Below are positions 1 through 10,302 of a stretch of 64,000 nucleotides of DNA, in pieces. Made by a program: the position numbers and the translations under genes. The notes under the pieces were generated by a model. That model searched no databases, was not told where the DNA came from, and worked only from the letters and a program-made list of their open reading frames with translations. The stretch spans positions 1 through 64,000 of the forward strand of contig JAQPZY010001346.1 of NCBI GenBank assembly GCA_029931535.1. Reading direction: 5' to 3'. Source of the DNA: Margaritifera margaritifera. Lineage: Eukaryota > Mollusca > Bivalvia > Unionida > Margaritiferidae. Position 1 is the stretch's first letter. Each line of letters opens with the position of its first letter.

Positions 1-251
1 TGGTCTCTGATGAAGGGTTTCTTCTCAAGAAATCAAAATGACTTTATAGAGGAGTACTGTAGAGGTGTGCAGAAAGAGCAGGTCAGTCCAAATGTTTCTT
101 GCCTACATTGCATGGTTAGTCACAGTGATTTACATTTTTTGGCCAGCATTGTTGTTTTTTCTGTTGGTCTTTCCTCCATTCCTCTTGAGCATTCTGGGAC
201 ATTAGAATAAGCTTAATGTACTTTCATGCATGTCATAAGAGGTGGACTAAT
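1..251. other. Non-coding flank, nothing recognised
   Basis: No exon, RNA gene or repeat could be recognised upstream of the SINE. Position within an upstream RNF213-like intron is likely but unproven. Confidence 0.3.
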
Positions 252-446
252 TTAAGGTGGAGCCATGGTTTGGCACAGTGGTTAGAATGCTGGACTCATG
301 ACCAAATTGGTGTCGGGTTGAATCCTAACCATCAGATCGGCCCGGGTTGGCCTACCGTGGCAGTGTCCTGTGGGCAAGGCATCATTACTCCAAGTTGCCT
401 TCGGCACTAATATAACCTACTTGTGTTGCTGGCATGAAACACCAAA
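252..446 (+). mobile_element. tRNA-derived SINE (head plus conserved tail)
   Basis: A tRNA-like head holds an A box (tggcacagtggttagaatgc) and, about 45 bp on, a B box-like ggttgaatcc with one base missing. The element ends with 'ttgtgttgctggcatgaaac' and accaaacc. The same tail occurs at 29480-29522. Bivalve SINEs with shared tails (RUDI/Meta-SINE type) look like this. The family name is inference. Confidence 0.65.
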
Positions 447-689
447 CCTTCTTTTATTTAAGCTCCATTTCCTTGAAATGTTTGCATGTACAGTTCTAGA
501 AACCTATATGGGTTTATTTTCTATTGAGGAGTACTACTCAGGGCTAGAACACGAGTTATAGGTCCACAAATGACCTACTTTTCAAGGTTAAGTGTTAGGT
601 GTTAGGGATCATGCTGTGACAGAAACAGGTGGTGAGACATAGACCAGGAAGAGCTTATTGAATGGTTTTTCGTCCATTGTCCTTTCCAT

Positions 690-2420
690 TAGCACAAGTT
701 TGTTATCATGACTAATTCGCCTAAACTACTTTGGAGGATTGCCATATCATTTATATGCACACATTCATCCCGGGATCTAGTTGTTCTTAAATGAAAATAT
801 GCCACTTGGTTATCTAATATGGCTACCACAGCAGCCATCTTGAAAATCTTGCTATCGGCTACTCCTTCTGAATGGATGGTCCTATCACATGGCTTTTCAC
901 TAAAAGACATCATATGTGTTTAGTTGGTCCTAAATGAAATGGGCACTGATCTGACTTCCAATATGGCTGCATGGCAAGCCATGTTGAAAATGTTGTTGTC
1001 ACTACTCCTCCTGAATGGAAAGTCATATGGACATGGGGTTTTTACCAAAAGACTTCTTACGATGTCTTGTTGGTCTTGAACTAAAATAGTGCTGATCTGA
1101 TGTCTAATATGGCTGCCACAGTGGCCATCTTGTTATCACTACTCCTTCTAAATGGATGGTCATATCAACATGTGGTTTTCACTAGAAGACTTTATATAAT
1201 ATCTGGTTGTGTGCTAAGCGAAAATGGTGCCAATCTGATGTCCATTATAGCCACCATGACAGCCATCTTGAAATTCTTATTATTGCTACTTCTCCTGAAT
1301 GGAAAGTCATATGGACATGGGTTTTCACCAGAAGACTTATTGTAAAGTCTAGTTGGTTCTAAATGAAAATGGATGCCACTTTGATTTCTAATCTGGCTGC
1401 CACAGTGGCCATCTTAAAAATCTTCTGAATGGATGGTCATATCAACATGGGGTTTTCACTGAAAGACTTCTAATGATGTCTGGTTGGTCCTAAATGAAAA
1501 TGGTGCTGATCTGATGTCCAATTTGGCAACCAAGACAGCCATCCTTAAAATCTTAGAATGAAAAGGGTTCCCACTCAGAAATCCAATATGACCATTACAG
1601 TGGCCATCTTGAAAATGTTCTTATCCACGACTCCAGAATAAATGCTCATATCAGCTTGAGGTTTTCACTGAAAGACTTCTTATGATGTCTAGTTGGTCAT
1701 AGGTGAAAATGGTGCCAGTCTGACCTCCAATATGGCGCCACAATGGCCATCTGGAAAATTTTTATTATCGCTACCTTGCCTAGATGACTGGTCATATCGA
1801 CATTGTGCTTTCACCAGAAGACTTCTTATGTCTAGTTGGTCCTAAATGGAAATGGTGCAAATCTGATATCCAATATGACCACCATGTCAGCCGTCTTGAA
1901 AATCTTCTTGTTGTTACTTCTCCAAAACAGAAACTCATATCAACATGGCATTTTCAACAGACTTCTTATAATATCATGTTAGTCCTAAATTTAAATGGTG
2001 ATTAATATGAAAATCTTGTTATTGCTACTCCTCATAAATGGAAAGCCATTTTGACATTGGGGTTTTGTCAGAACAGTTTTAATGGTGTCTAGTTGGTCCT
2101 AAATAAAAATGATGCAAATTGACCCTCATATTGTGATCTCTACTCTTCCCAAATGAATGGTTATATTAACATGGGGTTTTCACCAATAGACTTCTTATAT
2201 GTAGTTGGTCCTAAATAAAAAATGGTGCCAATCATACATCCAATATGGCTGCCATGATGGCCATTTTTGAAAATCTTGCTGTTGCTACTCCCTCTGAATG
2301 GATGGTCATATTGACATGGGGTTTTACCAAAAGACTTCAAATGATATCTACTTGGTCCTAATGAAAATGGTACCAATCTGACATGCAATATGTCCACCAT
2401 GGCAGAAAATTTGAAAATGT
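690..2420. repeat. Diverged ~145-bp tandem array, about 12 copies
   Basis: Each unit contains a 'ttggtcctaaatgaaaatgg' block, an 'atggctgccac.gtggccatc' block and a 'gaatggatggtcatat' then 'ggttttcaccaaaagacttc' block. The first block recurs near 776, 923, 1072, 1208, 1353, 1483, 1691, 1838, 1980, 2091, 2203 and 2352, spacing mostly 130-150 bp with some shortened units. The copies differ at many sites, so the array is old. Short open frames in it are incidental. Confidence 0.85.
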
Positions 2421-3487
2421 TGTTATTTACTGAAGAGTATCAGAGATGGTTTAAATACTCAACAGTTAAAAAGAAGAAATGGTCTTATCTTGAATTTCTG
2501 GAAATTCTTTTTGCCCAGTAGAGCATCAGTCCCTTCAAAGGACTTTTGTTCTTTGGTTCAGAAGAAAAGTTTAAGAAATACAGTGATTTAAGTAAGCAAA
2601 TAACAGTGACTCAAATTTGGAGAAAAAAGGATTGTCATAAATTTGATGATTAATGGTGTATTACCATGGCAGTTGATTTATCAGTAGTGTTAATGCTTCT
2701 CATAATATATGGTGGATTTTACTCTTTTAAATTTTGATGCCGATCAGAACGCACATTACAGTCACAGATGTATTAGAAGTTAGATTTGCTTACATCTTCT
2801 GTAAGAGCATTTTCATTAACCAATTCTATTTTTTTTCTTCTAATTTGACTGCAGATCTAAAGCAGATTAAGTTACAGATTGCAAAATTTGTTTAGAATTT
2901 CACTTACTTTTAAACAATTTTGATAAGGTAAGATATTTTTAAAGTTTAGAATTTACATGTCAGGTATTGCAGCTTTACAGAATAGTAATTGTATATAGAG
3001 AAAAATTGAATGGGTCAAAAACAAAGATTAGTTCTTAAAATTGTTGCTCAGTAATTGTAATAAATGACATTACTGGAAAACCCTCAGTCAATTAACTGAA
3101 GAAAATGATGCATGCATGTATATCCCCTAGGCTCAACATATTGAAGGGGGAAGGAGGTGTGAGCACAAAACTACATACTTGATTGGCACTGTTATCAACT
3201 TCAATCAACGCATATTAAATGACTAATATTGATAACATATGTAATATTTTATTTTATTTAGATAATCCTGCATTGGTACATACATGTATAGCATGAATAG
3301 TTAAAGTACATGTACTCACAGACCAACCTCATTGCATCCATAACCATGTATCCATAATAATTTCATCCATAATATGCACAAAGAAGTATAATATTTAGTC
3401 ATTTCAGCAGAGGTCATGTTGTGTCTGAATTCAGTGCAAAAAATGAATCCAATAATAATGTAAGGAAAGATAAAGTACAAGTACAGT
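2421..3487. other. AT-rich non-coding sequence
   Basis: I see no exon, transposon end or tandem repeat here. It is probably intron or the decayed end of the adjacent Tigger element. Confidence 0.4.
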
Positions 3488-4341
3488 TCAGTATGTATAC
3501 ATGTGTACAAGATCACTAAGCAGTGTCTGTATAAATTTCAGACCTCCATAATTTTCTCTGCTGGATTCCATATGAATCTGAATACAAATATAAAATGCTA
3601 TATACCAATCTGAAAGGTGGAATGTTCTCTTTCTTGTCATCTTTATCATTACTAACAACAGCAGCATCACATTGGTCTTTTCCTTCACACTTTTGATAAT
3701 TTCTGGATCAGAAACATGGTCTGCAACTGGACAGTCACTGTTTATAGGCCAGCCATTCACACACACTGTCTCTTGACTGCACTAATACCCCCAATGTCCT
3801 CTCAGCCTTGGCCACATCCTTCTCCAGCAAAAACATCAAATTTTACAATCATCGTTGTTGCTGATGTTGCTGCCATTGTCCCTTTCCAGTTAAAAATGCA
3901 GCGCCAGTCACTTTTTCAGCATTTCTCAGTGCAACTAGGCATTATAGCATTCCATGATTTACCCCCCAAAGTACATTGTCTCTTTTCAAATTCAGATTCT
4001 GCAGGCTGTCCTGAACTGAAGTTTCATCAGTAACAATCTTTTTACCAGTTCTTGTTGGTAGCTCATCTTACATGACCATGATTTCTTGACCAAGCAGCTG
4101 AATCTTAGGGAGAAAATTATTGTTTTCATCCCTACTAACCAGGCTTTGTACATTTGGCTGGACAGGACTTTTGCCCATCAACAGTAATGCCCTCAGCACC
4201 ATCATCTTTAGTACAATCTTGAAAACTCCCTGAATTTAAAACAAGCTGGGTTTTTTGCTTTGAAAAGTCCTTGAATCTGTTGAAAAACTCCTTGAATTTT
4301 GCAAAAATCTCCATGAATTTTTCTGTGGGAATACAAAACAT
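3488..4341 (-). pseudogene. Tigger/pogo transposase remnant, C-terminal half
   Basis: Read on the minus strand and allowing several frameshifts, this gives the order expected in the DDE domain of Tigger/pogo transposases. Near 4200-4085 is LLLMG..P.QPN, where a catalytic-Asp LLLDN.PAHP is usual, then FLPK and IQLLGQEIM (usual IQPLDQG). Near 4040-3945 is TDETSVQDSLQNLNLKR then VLWGVNHGM (usual W..AWN). An acidic tail follows near 3690-3600. Key acidic residues are lost and frames shift repeatedly, so it is dead. The matching N-terminal half lies at 6640-7420 on the same strand. Recognition is by family pattern only. Confidence 0.5.
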
Positions 4342-5018
4342 TTAAACAGAATAAAATGTCATAATTTAGTTATGTACATATTTCCAAACATAAAGAATAA
4401 ATGAATAAATGGGATAAAATTTGGGTGGATCGAAAGCCAAATGACACTGGTAGTTACCAGATGGAGTAGTGTCCCTTTGCTCTAGTGGCACAGTTATGTA
4501 TTTTTTTTATTACTTTTGTACCCATTTATGCGGTGATAAACAAAGATATGGGGAAAGTTCAATTTCCAGGAGAAAAAGTACTCCTTGAAAATTTTTAGAC
4601 ATCATTGGAAACTACTGTATTTAGCTGTGTATAATGTGGGCTTTTTTTGACCTAATTTCTTTTATTTTCAGTTGGGGGTGCGCGTTTTATAGAAGAACTA
4701 TAAAAAAAAAAATGTGTCAGGTCTATCTGACAAAAGGATGAAGGCACTATAGCTGCCTATATGTGTCATATTCACTCCTTGTGAAATATTAAATCCATTG
4801 CACGTTGCATTGTAACTAAATTGTTTACCTGTACTAGCCTTATTAAAAAAATAAATAATGTTTACAAACCTTAATAGTCTTGTTTATGATTACTTATGGA
4901 AATAAACTTGTTTCATGTCATATCACTGTGTTGCACTGTGTTCTGTGCCTCAACCAGAAATAAATGTACATAACGTTCTGGTAACTTGTTGTCGTAAACT
5001 GTGCAAAGTACCACATTG

Positions 5019-6030
5019 CAGCGGAACAAATATGATGATTACTGTACCTGTGCCGTAAATATTCAGTATTCCATAACTGTGGATCTAATACATTTTTTCT
5101 TCATTTATTCTTGGTTGAGTTGAAATATAATATTTACAATTCAAGCAGTGGTAATGTTCTCATCAGAGGCACCTTTAGGGGGACATATTTGTTTTGACTA
5201 TGGTTTTGTCTGTTACGGTAACACAGACACATTGTGAAAATCAATTAATATATGAAGTCGGACATTTTTTATTTCTTTGGAAAATAAACTTGGTTCTTAG
5301 TTTTATTTCTCATCTTAAATGATAGTATTTTGTATTTATTTGTGACTATACAGTAATAAATGCTTCATTGACTCGGTGTGGTTTTTTCAAGGTTATCAGC
5401 GGAACAAATATATGATTACCGTACCTGTAAATGTTCATTATTCGATAACTGTGGATCTAATTAATTTTTTCATAATTTGTTCTTGTTCGAATTGAAATAT
5501 AATATTTAGATTTCAAGCAGTGTTAATGTTGTCATCAGAGGCACATTTAGGGGACATCTTTTTCGTGACTGTGGTTAGTCTGTTACGGTAACACTGACAC
5601 ATCATGAAACAAAATAATCAATTAATGTATGAAGTTGGAAAACATTCTTTTTTTTTTTTTGGAAAATAAACTTGGTTCTTAGTTTTACTTCTCATCTTAA
5701 ATAATAGTATTTGATATATCTTTGAGGTTATACAGTGATTAGTGCTTCATTGACTCAGTGTGGTCTATTCATGGGAATCAGCACTTGCTAAGCTTTGATG
5801 TCCTAAGCATAGTTACAATGCATTGTCTAGGTAAATTTGCATTTTATTTACTTTTCTTCATTAAAAAGCTTGGTTCTTTGTTATATTTCTCATCTTAAAC
5901 CACAGCATTTGAACCTTCTTTGTTACAATAGAGTGAGCAATATTTAATTGACTCAGTTTGGTGTTTTTAAAGGTAATCAGTGCCAGCTAAAGTTTTGATG
6001 TGCCAAACATAATTATGAAGTATTGTCTTG
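5019..6030. repeat. Tandem duplication, ~375-bp unit, 2 full copies plus a partial third
   Basis: 'cagcggaacaaatat' recurs at 5019 and 5397, 'gttacggtaacac' at 5213 and 5581, and 'cttggttcttagtttta' near 5290 and 5672. A shorter third copy carries cttggttctttgtta near 5869. The copies differ by scattered substitutions. The block lies wholly within the element at 4615-6632. Confidence 0.85.
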
Positions 6031-6172
6031 GTAAATTTTATCTAGGGCACTGAGATATATTTTAGAAGTGTCATGATAGTCCAAATAAGTATAAATACTG
6101 GACCTGAACTTTTACATAGCATCTTGTGTTCGATCTTGAAATGCCAGGAGCGAGGACATACAGTGACTTTTT

Positions 6173-6223
6173 GAGAATGATGACGCTGAAGAGGAATTTG
6201 AGGGATTTGATACAATAGACTGA
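6173..6223 (+). pseudogene. C-terminal tail of a small acidic transposon protein
   Basis: The frame reads ENDDAEEEFEGFDTID and then stops with TGA. It matches in style the end of the protein at 38361-38689 (NSDDEDEFLGFEPDDIRQ stop). Upstream in the same frame there is a stop at 6164-6166, so only the tail remains. I infer a shared family of small proteins carried by these pogo-like elements. Function is unknown. Confidence 0.45.
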
Positions 6224-6639
6224 ACTCAATCGACAAGGTGAACCTTAAAACGGCCCTTTTAAGGACCAACGATAAAATTGGAAAGATATACCTTACAGTT
6301 TGCCACTTATTCATTATTTCTTTTACGATATCTGTTAAAAAATAGTATTGGTCATCATAATCGGGTGCAGCGTCCTGACAGTAAAGACCAGAGAAACAGT
6401 CATGCACTGGTTTATTGTAAAGAATTAAAACGTCGTGTAGCAAATGATGATCAGTACACTATCCAAAATGGCCAACTGTTGTCGCACAACGAAACGAAGC
6501 AAAATTATCAAGATTTTAAAATGTATTTTATATCACATGCACGTTATATGGCAGAACTACATTTTTTTCCCCTCATTTTGGATCCAAAATCAGGATGCAT
6601 CAGTGCACGTTATACACACAAAAATATTATGGTACTGGA

Positions 6640-7420
6640 AAAGTTCTCCAGAATGAACCATATCCATCTTCATATATGTCTCATGTGGGATCAAACCACC
6701 GGTTCAAATTCATTGTGGAACCAGTTTTCAGATAAGGCTGCTGTCATCCATGCATTTTTGCTTGTTTATCATATCAGAAAGGTACATGATGACAGCACAT
6801 TGGCAACTTGAATTTCCAATGCATAGTGGTTTTGATTTGTGACTTCCCCATTTTTCACACAGAATAGGAAAGTCACCCACTCCTTTATTTTCTGAAATCC
6901 TTCATGTTTCTGTTCATCTGTTTTCACAGCCAAGTTGATGTCAGGCATTATTTTTTAACACAGTCTGGTTTAATTGCAATTGTAAATCTGCTCGGGGGAA
7001 TATTCACCTTCCTCTATTAATTCCCTCAATCTGTCTGAATAAGTCTTAATGACTGCAGAATCTGAAGAGGAACTTTTTTCCGAACAGTCACTTGGCTTAT
7101 CCCATGTCACTTTATAAAACAGTCTAGCCATCATCTACGTGCTTTAAAACCAGAATCTTGTCCATGCAAGTCATTGTGAAATTTCTCAGCTTGTACCTTT
7201 ACAGGAACTCCCGATACTGGCACTCCTTCAACCCTAGTTTGAACAAATCAGTGATACAGGGCTGTGTCAAGTTGTGTTTTTCAGACCAGTCTGGTTTTCT
7301 TTCTCTTCAGTCCTTCACTTTCATGTATCTTCATTACCATCTCTCTTACCTTGGCTTCTTCCCTCTTCTGCCCTTCGATAGTAGACTCAAGAACACCTAA
7401 ATGTAAAAAGAAAAATAAAA
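6640..7420 (-). pseudogene. Tigger/pogo transposase remnant, N-terminal half and start of DDE domain
   Basis: On the minus strand from about 7420 downward, broken frames give WFVQTRVEGVPVSGVPVKVQ and AEKFHND (CENP-B type helix-turn-helix region) near 7270-7150. Near 6980 is YNCNETGL, matching the usual FN.DETGL but with the first catalytic Asp changed to Asn. Near 6880 is VTFLFCV. Near 6772-6700 is KNAWMTAALSENWFHNEF, matching the usual K.AWMT..LF..WF. The coding trace stops close to 6640, next to the end of the element at 4615-6632. The overlapping plus-strand open frame (6278-6811) is its antisense shadow. Confidence 0.6.
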
Positions 7421-8620
7421 AAATCCTATTTTCTTTTCTATACACTGCATTTTTTAAAGTTGAGTTTATATAAATAGTGTTACTATTATAATTCTCTACA
7501 ATATACAATTATGTCTAAAGTAATTCTTTATCACCATTTAATGATTTCAATTAAAATAATTTTGTTTTCAGTGATTGTTAATTAGTATTTTAAAATATAA
7601 ATGCATTAATTTAGATGATATAATTAGGAGAACAAAATGTACAATGATGGATTGTCTAAAAGTTAGAGGAAGCTCCTCCTTAGCACTTACGTAACAAGCA
7701 AGAAAACGTTTTCATTTTTCTGGCAGAAAATTAATAATTGCAACAATATTAAGAGATTGTCTGACCTGAATCTCACGCCAGTTGGATTTGTTTAACACCA
7801 GACTTAATCCTTTCCAGAGCTTCAAACTTTTCTTTAACAGTAAAACTTTATGTTTCCATGTCTCTTTATACATTGCAAACACTAATTAATACTTTGACAC
7901 CTGGTTGTTTCAGTAACTACAGCGTGAATAATTGTTAACAAACAATGAGGTCATTTATGTTAGGAATGGAAGATATTACTAATTGGTCAATTGATTATTT
8001 GATGATTGACAACATGGAGAAACCACATGTACCTGGCAGCAGATTTTATATTTTTATAAAGCAGTGCCAGACTATTTAAATAACCTGTAGCTGTGAGATT
8101 CACTTTGATGATTAGTAATTACTAATTAGATAGGTAAATTAATTAATTTATAAATATAGATGATAAACATTTTTCAACTATGGCATTGTTTGCTGCAAGG
8201 TTGTGTATGCTAGTTGATTGTGCAAGCATTATTTGGCTATTGCTTACCCTGTATCAAGTAACGACTGTACTCATTGAAGACAAAGACAAAGAAGATTGAA
8301 CGGCTTTATAGTTGATTGTTCAATAATAATTAGATTGACAGTTTGTTTTTTTATATCACAAATAAGCTAGCAACAAAGTGCAGTGACTGACTATTGACAC
8401 AAATGAAATGAACATTCATAAATAGAAACATTTAATATCTTTATTCGTATAAAGAAAGGAGTGATAAGATATTTTTTCTCCAAGAATACATCAGATCTTG
8501 CCAAATTAATAAATCAAAATATTGTTTACTTTGACACCAAAACATTGTAATAATTTAAGAAATGTTTTTAATTATAACATTTAAGGAGCCATACCACAAT
8601 CATTTTAAATCTGAATTTGT
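7421..8620. other. AT-rich non-coding sequence
   Basis: No exon, element end or tandem repeat recognised. It may contain the unrecognised outer end of the Tigger element. Confidence 0.4.
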
Positions 8621-8628
8621 ATTATAAC
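8621..8628. repeat. Target-site duplication, left copy (attataac)
   Basis: Eight bases identical to 9949-9956 immediately outside the terminal repeats of the hAT-like element. Confidence 0.85.
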
Positions 8629-9948
8629 CATACCTGTCAACCTCCTGAGACAAAAACCTGTACACCAGACCAAAGAAAACCTTACGAAGACCAGAAAAAC
8701 TTTATGCCAAAGACAGGGCTGAGCAGAAAGTTTTTTCATCCACTTGTCCAAGACAAGTGGTTTCAGAAAATTCACTTGTCCCACCATACTTTTCACATGG
8801 CCACCTTATTTTTCACTTGTCCCAAAATGGTAATCACTTGCCAAGATTTGATGAGATGTATGTACTTAATCCATAGAAAGAACAAATGAAATAAAATTAT
8901 TTCTAAAAAGAATTTAATTTTTCTGAAACAGTTGTTGATATACGTTTGGCTACTTCAGGTACATGTATATATGTTTTAGCTGCTGGATTTTGAAAAAAAT
9001 GTCCATGTACATGTCTGCCATCTGCACCAGCACTAAGCCAGCAGTTGATAGCTGTGTCTGAGTTAAAGTCCTCAAGCTCTGGTCCATTTGGTGAAATGTT
9101 CGTTAGAAATTTTACACTCTCTTGGTTTAAGGAATTCTCACACTCAGTAGCAGTCTTACGTTTTATCCGTCCACTTTCACAAGAATTTTACTTTTTCAAA
9201 TCGTCCTTATTACCTTCCTTGTGAAAATAATTTAACAAACTCATTTTATCCACATTGCTTGACAACTACTTTTAAAGTGATCATAACAAATATTTTCTCT
9301 TTTAAATACAAACAGAGCTCGTTAATTAGCGTAATTGTTTCGTTTCAAACGCAATATCGCACGTGAAAGTTGATTGTCTTTATACATGTAATCAATTAAA
9401 AATGAAAGAATCATTACTGTCATTTAATCAGTTCATAAAGGAAACCAACACTGATGTCGGTAAAGTACCTTTCATTAATTTAATTATGCTGACTCGCTGG
9501 ATTAAAATTAAAATGAGCCACTCGTGAGGATCTGGTTTGAGTAAACACAGTGCAACAAAGCTGCTTAAAACACTGCTAATTAATAATAACGGCTTTGTTT
9601 TGTTTGAGGAGTTTTGATTTGCCGATAATTTGGTCACATAACCCAATATGCAGTTAAGCAGTAACAGAACGTGCACATATGCCATAGTTATCACTGACCA
9701 CCTGTAGGTGTTATACAGGATGTAAATGTATACATGGAGAGTGGTAGAATCAAATATTCAGTACGCCCAGAGGGCATGAATGGCCAAATAAAGGTAGATG
9801 TAGTGATTAAAGCACGAAAATAAGGACTTGCCCGAATTTTTTTTTTAAAATATAAAAAACTGTACAAAATGGTTGTACGGTCTTACACTGCAAAACCCCC
9901 CCAAAAACCGTACAAATTACGGGATTCCTGTACAAGTTGACAGGTATG
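8629..9948 (-). mobile_element. hAT-like DNA transposon with 8-bp target duplication
   Basis: The left end is CATACCTGTCAACCTCCTG. The right end, inverted, is CATACCTGTCAACTTGTAC. The outer 13 bases are a perfect terminal inverted repeat. The element is flanked by a perfect 8-bp direct repeat, attataac, at 8621-8628 and 9949-9956, the target length of the hAT superfamily. It carries a degenerate minus-strand reading frame (8903-9244) and a perfect short hairpin (CACTTGTC-caa-GACAAGTG, 8741-8759). At 1.3 kb it is much shorter than an autonomous hAT, so it is an internally deleted copy. Confidence 0.85.
8903..9244 (-). pseudogene. N-terminal fragment of a hAT-like element protein
   Basis: On the minus strand from ATG at 9244-9242, 114 codons run to TAG with one internal TAA at codon 19. 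The start reads MSLLNYFHKEGNKDDLKK and the later part includes AINCWLSAGADGRHVHGHFF. This resembles the N-terminal part of transposase-like proteins in invertebrates, but no zinc-finger cysteines or RNase H-like core are visible. Assignment to hAT rests mostly on the element's ends. Confidence 0.45.
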
Positions 9949-9956
9949 ATTATAAC
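9949..9956. repeat. Target-site duplication, right copy (attataac)
   Basis: Identical to 8621-8628. The pair marks the insertion of the element at 8629-9948. Confidence 0.85.
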
Positions 9957-10088
9957 AAATCATGTTTTAACAGGTTCCATTTATTATGACCATTACATTT
10001 ATTTCATGCTGCTTTATTAATAGAAGATTCATTTCAATATGCCTTATTTGCAAAATAATAACTCTAATTACATTTTTATAATATGCAG

Positions 10089-10302
10089 CGCTGACAACCT
10101 GCCAAAAGTGAAAGCAAGGGACATAACTCCAGCTCACCTAATCAGCTACCATCCAGAGCAGGATATTCTGCCCCTGGTTCTGGCCAATTGTAACTATTCC
10201 TTTGAGGTGGGCAAGGAAACCACTATTGAGTACAACTTTGCAAACCTGGAGAGACAAATTATGGACAGATTTCTCTTTGGAAAGCCTGTTATAGATATTG
10301 AG
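10089..10302 (+). CDS. RNF213-like exon (a), first visible
   Basis: An AG acceptor at 10087-10088 follows a T/A-rich tract and a GT donor lies at 10303-10304. The first base completes a codon begun in an upstream exon; 71 codons follow and end in phase 0 after D-I-E. It carries the most recognisable stretch of the family, ISYHPEQDILPLVLANC followed by LERQIMDRFLFGKP. No upstream exon was found in 1-10088, so the preceding intron is longer than 10 kb or contains a short exon I missed. Confidence 0.8.

Larger units (their letters stand above)
4615..6632 (+). mobile_element. Pogo-like DNA element, TA-flanked, lying between the two Tigger halves
   Basis: The left end reads TA|CTGTATTTAGCTGTGTATAATG. 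The right end, read inward on the minus strand, begins CCATAATATTTTTGTGTGTA followed by TAACGTGCAC. Both are flanked by TA (4613-4614 and 6633-6634), the pogo/Tc1 target. A third end of this family lies at 43653-43735. Inside are a large tandem duplication (5019-6030) and, at 6173-6220 plus strand, the tail of a small acidic protein (ENDDAEEEFEGFDTID then stop). No intact transposase is present. The terminal repeats are imperfect, so pairing these two ends as one element is inference. Confidence 0.5.

Noticed and set aside
6042..6443. Minus-strand open frame of 133 codons
   Set aside because: Overlaps the acidic tail read on the plus strand inside the pogo-like element. No domain recognised.
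6278..6811. Plus-strand open frame of 177 codons
   Set aside because: It crosses an element boundary and is antisense to recognisable Tigger transposase motifs. No known domain.
9428..9694. Minus-strand hydrophobic open frame of 88 codons
   Set aside because: Lies in the non-coding end of the hAT element. Low-complexity Leu-rich composition without a signal or domain pattern.
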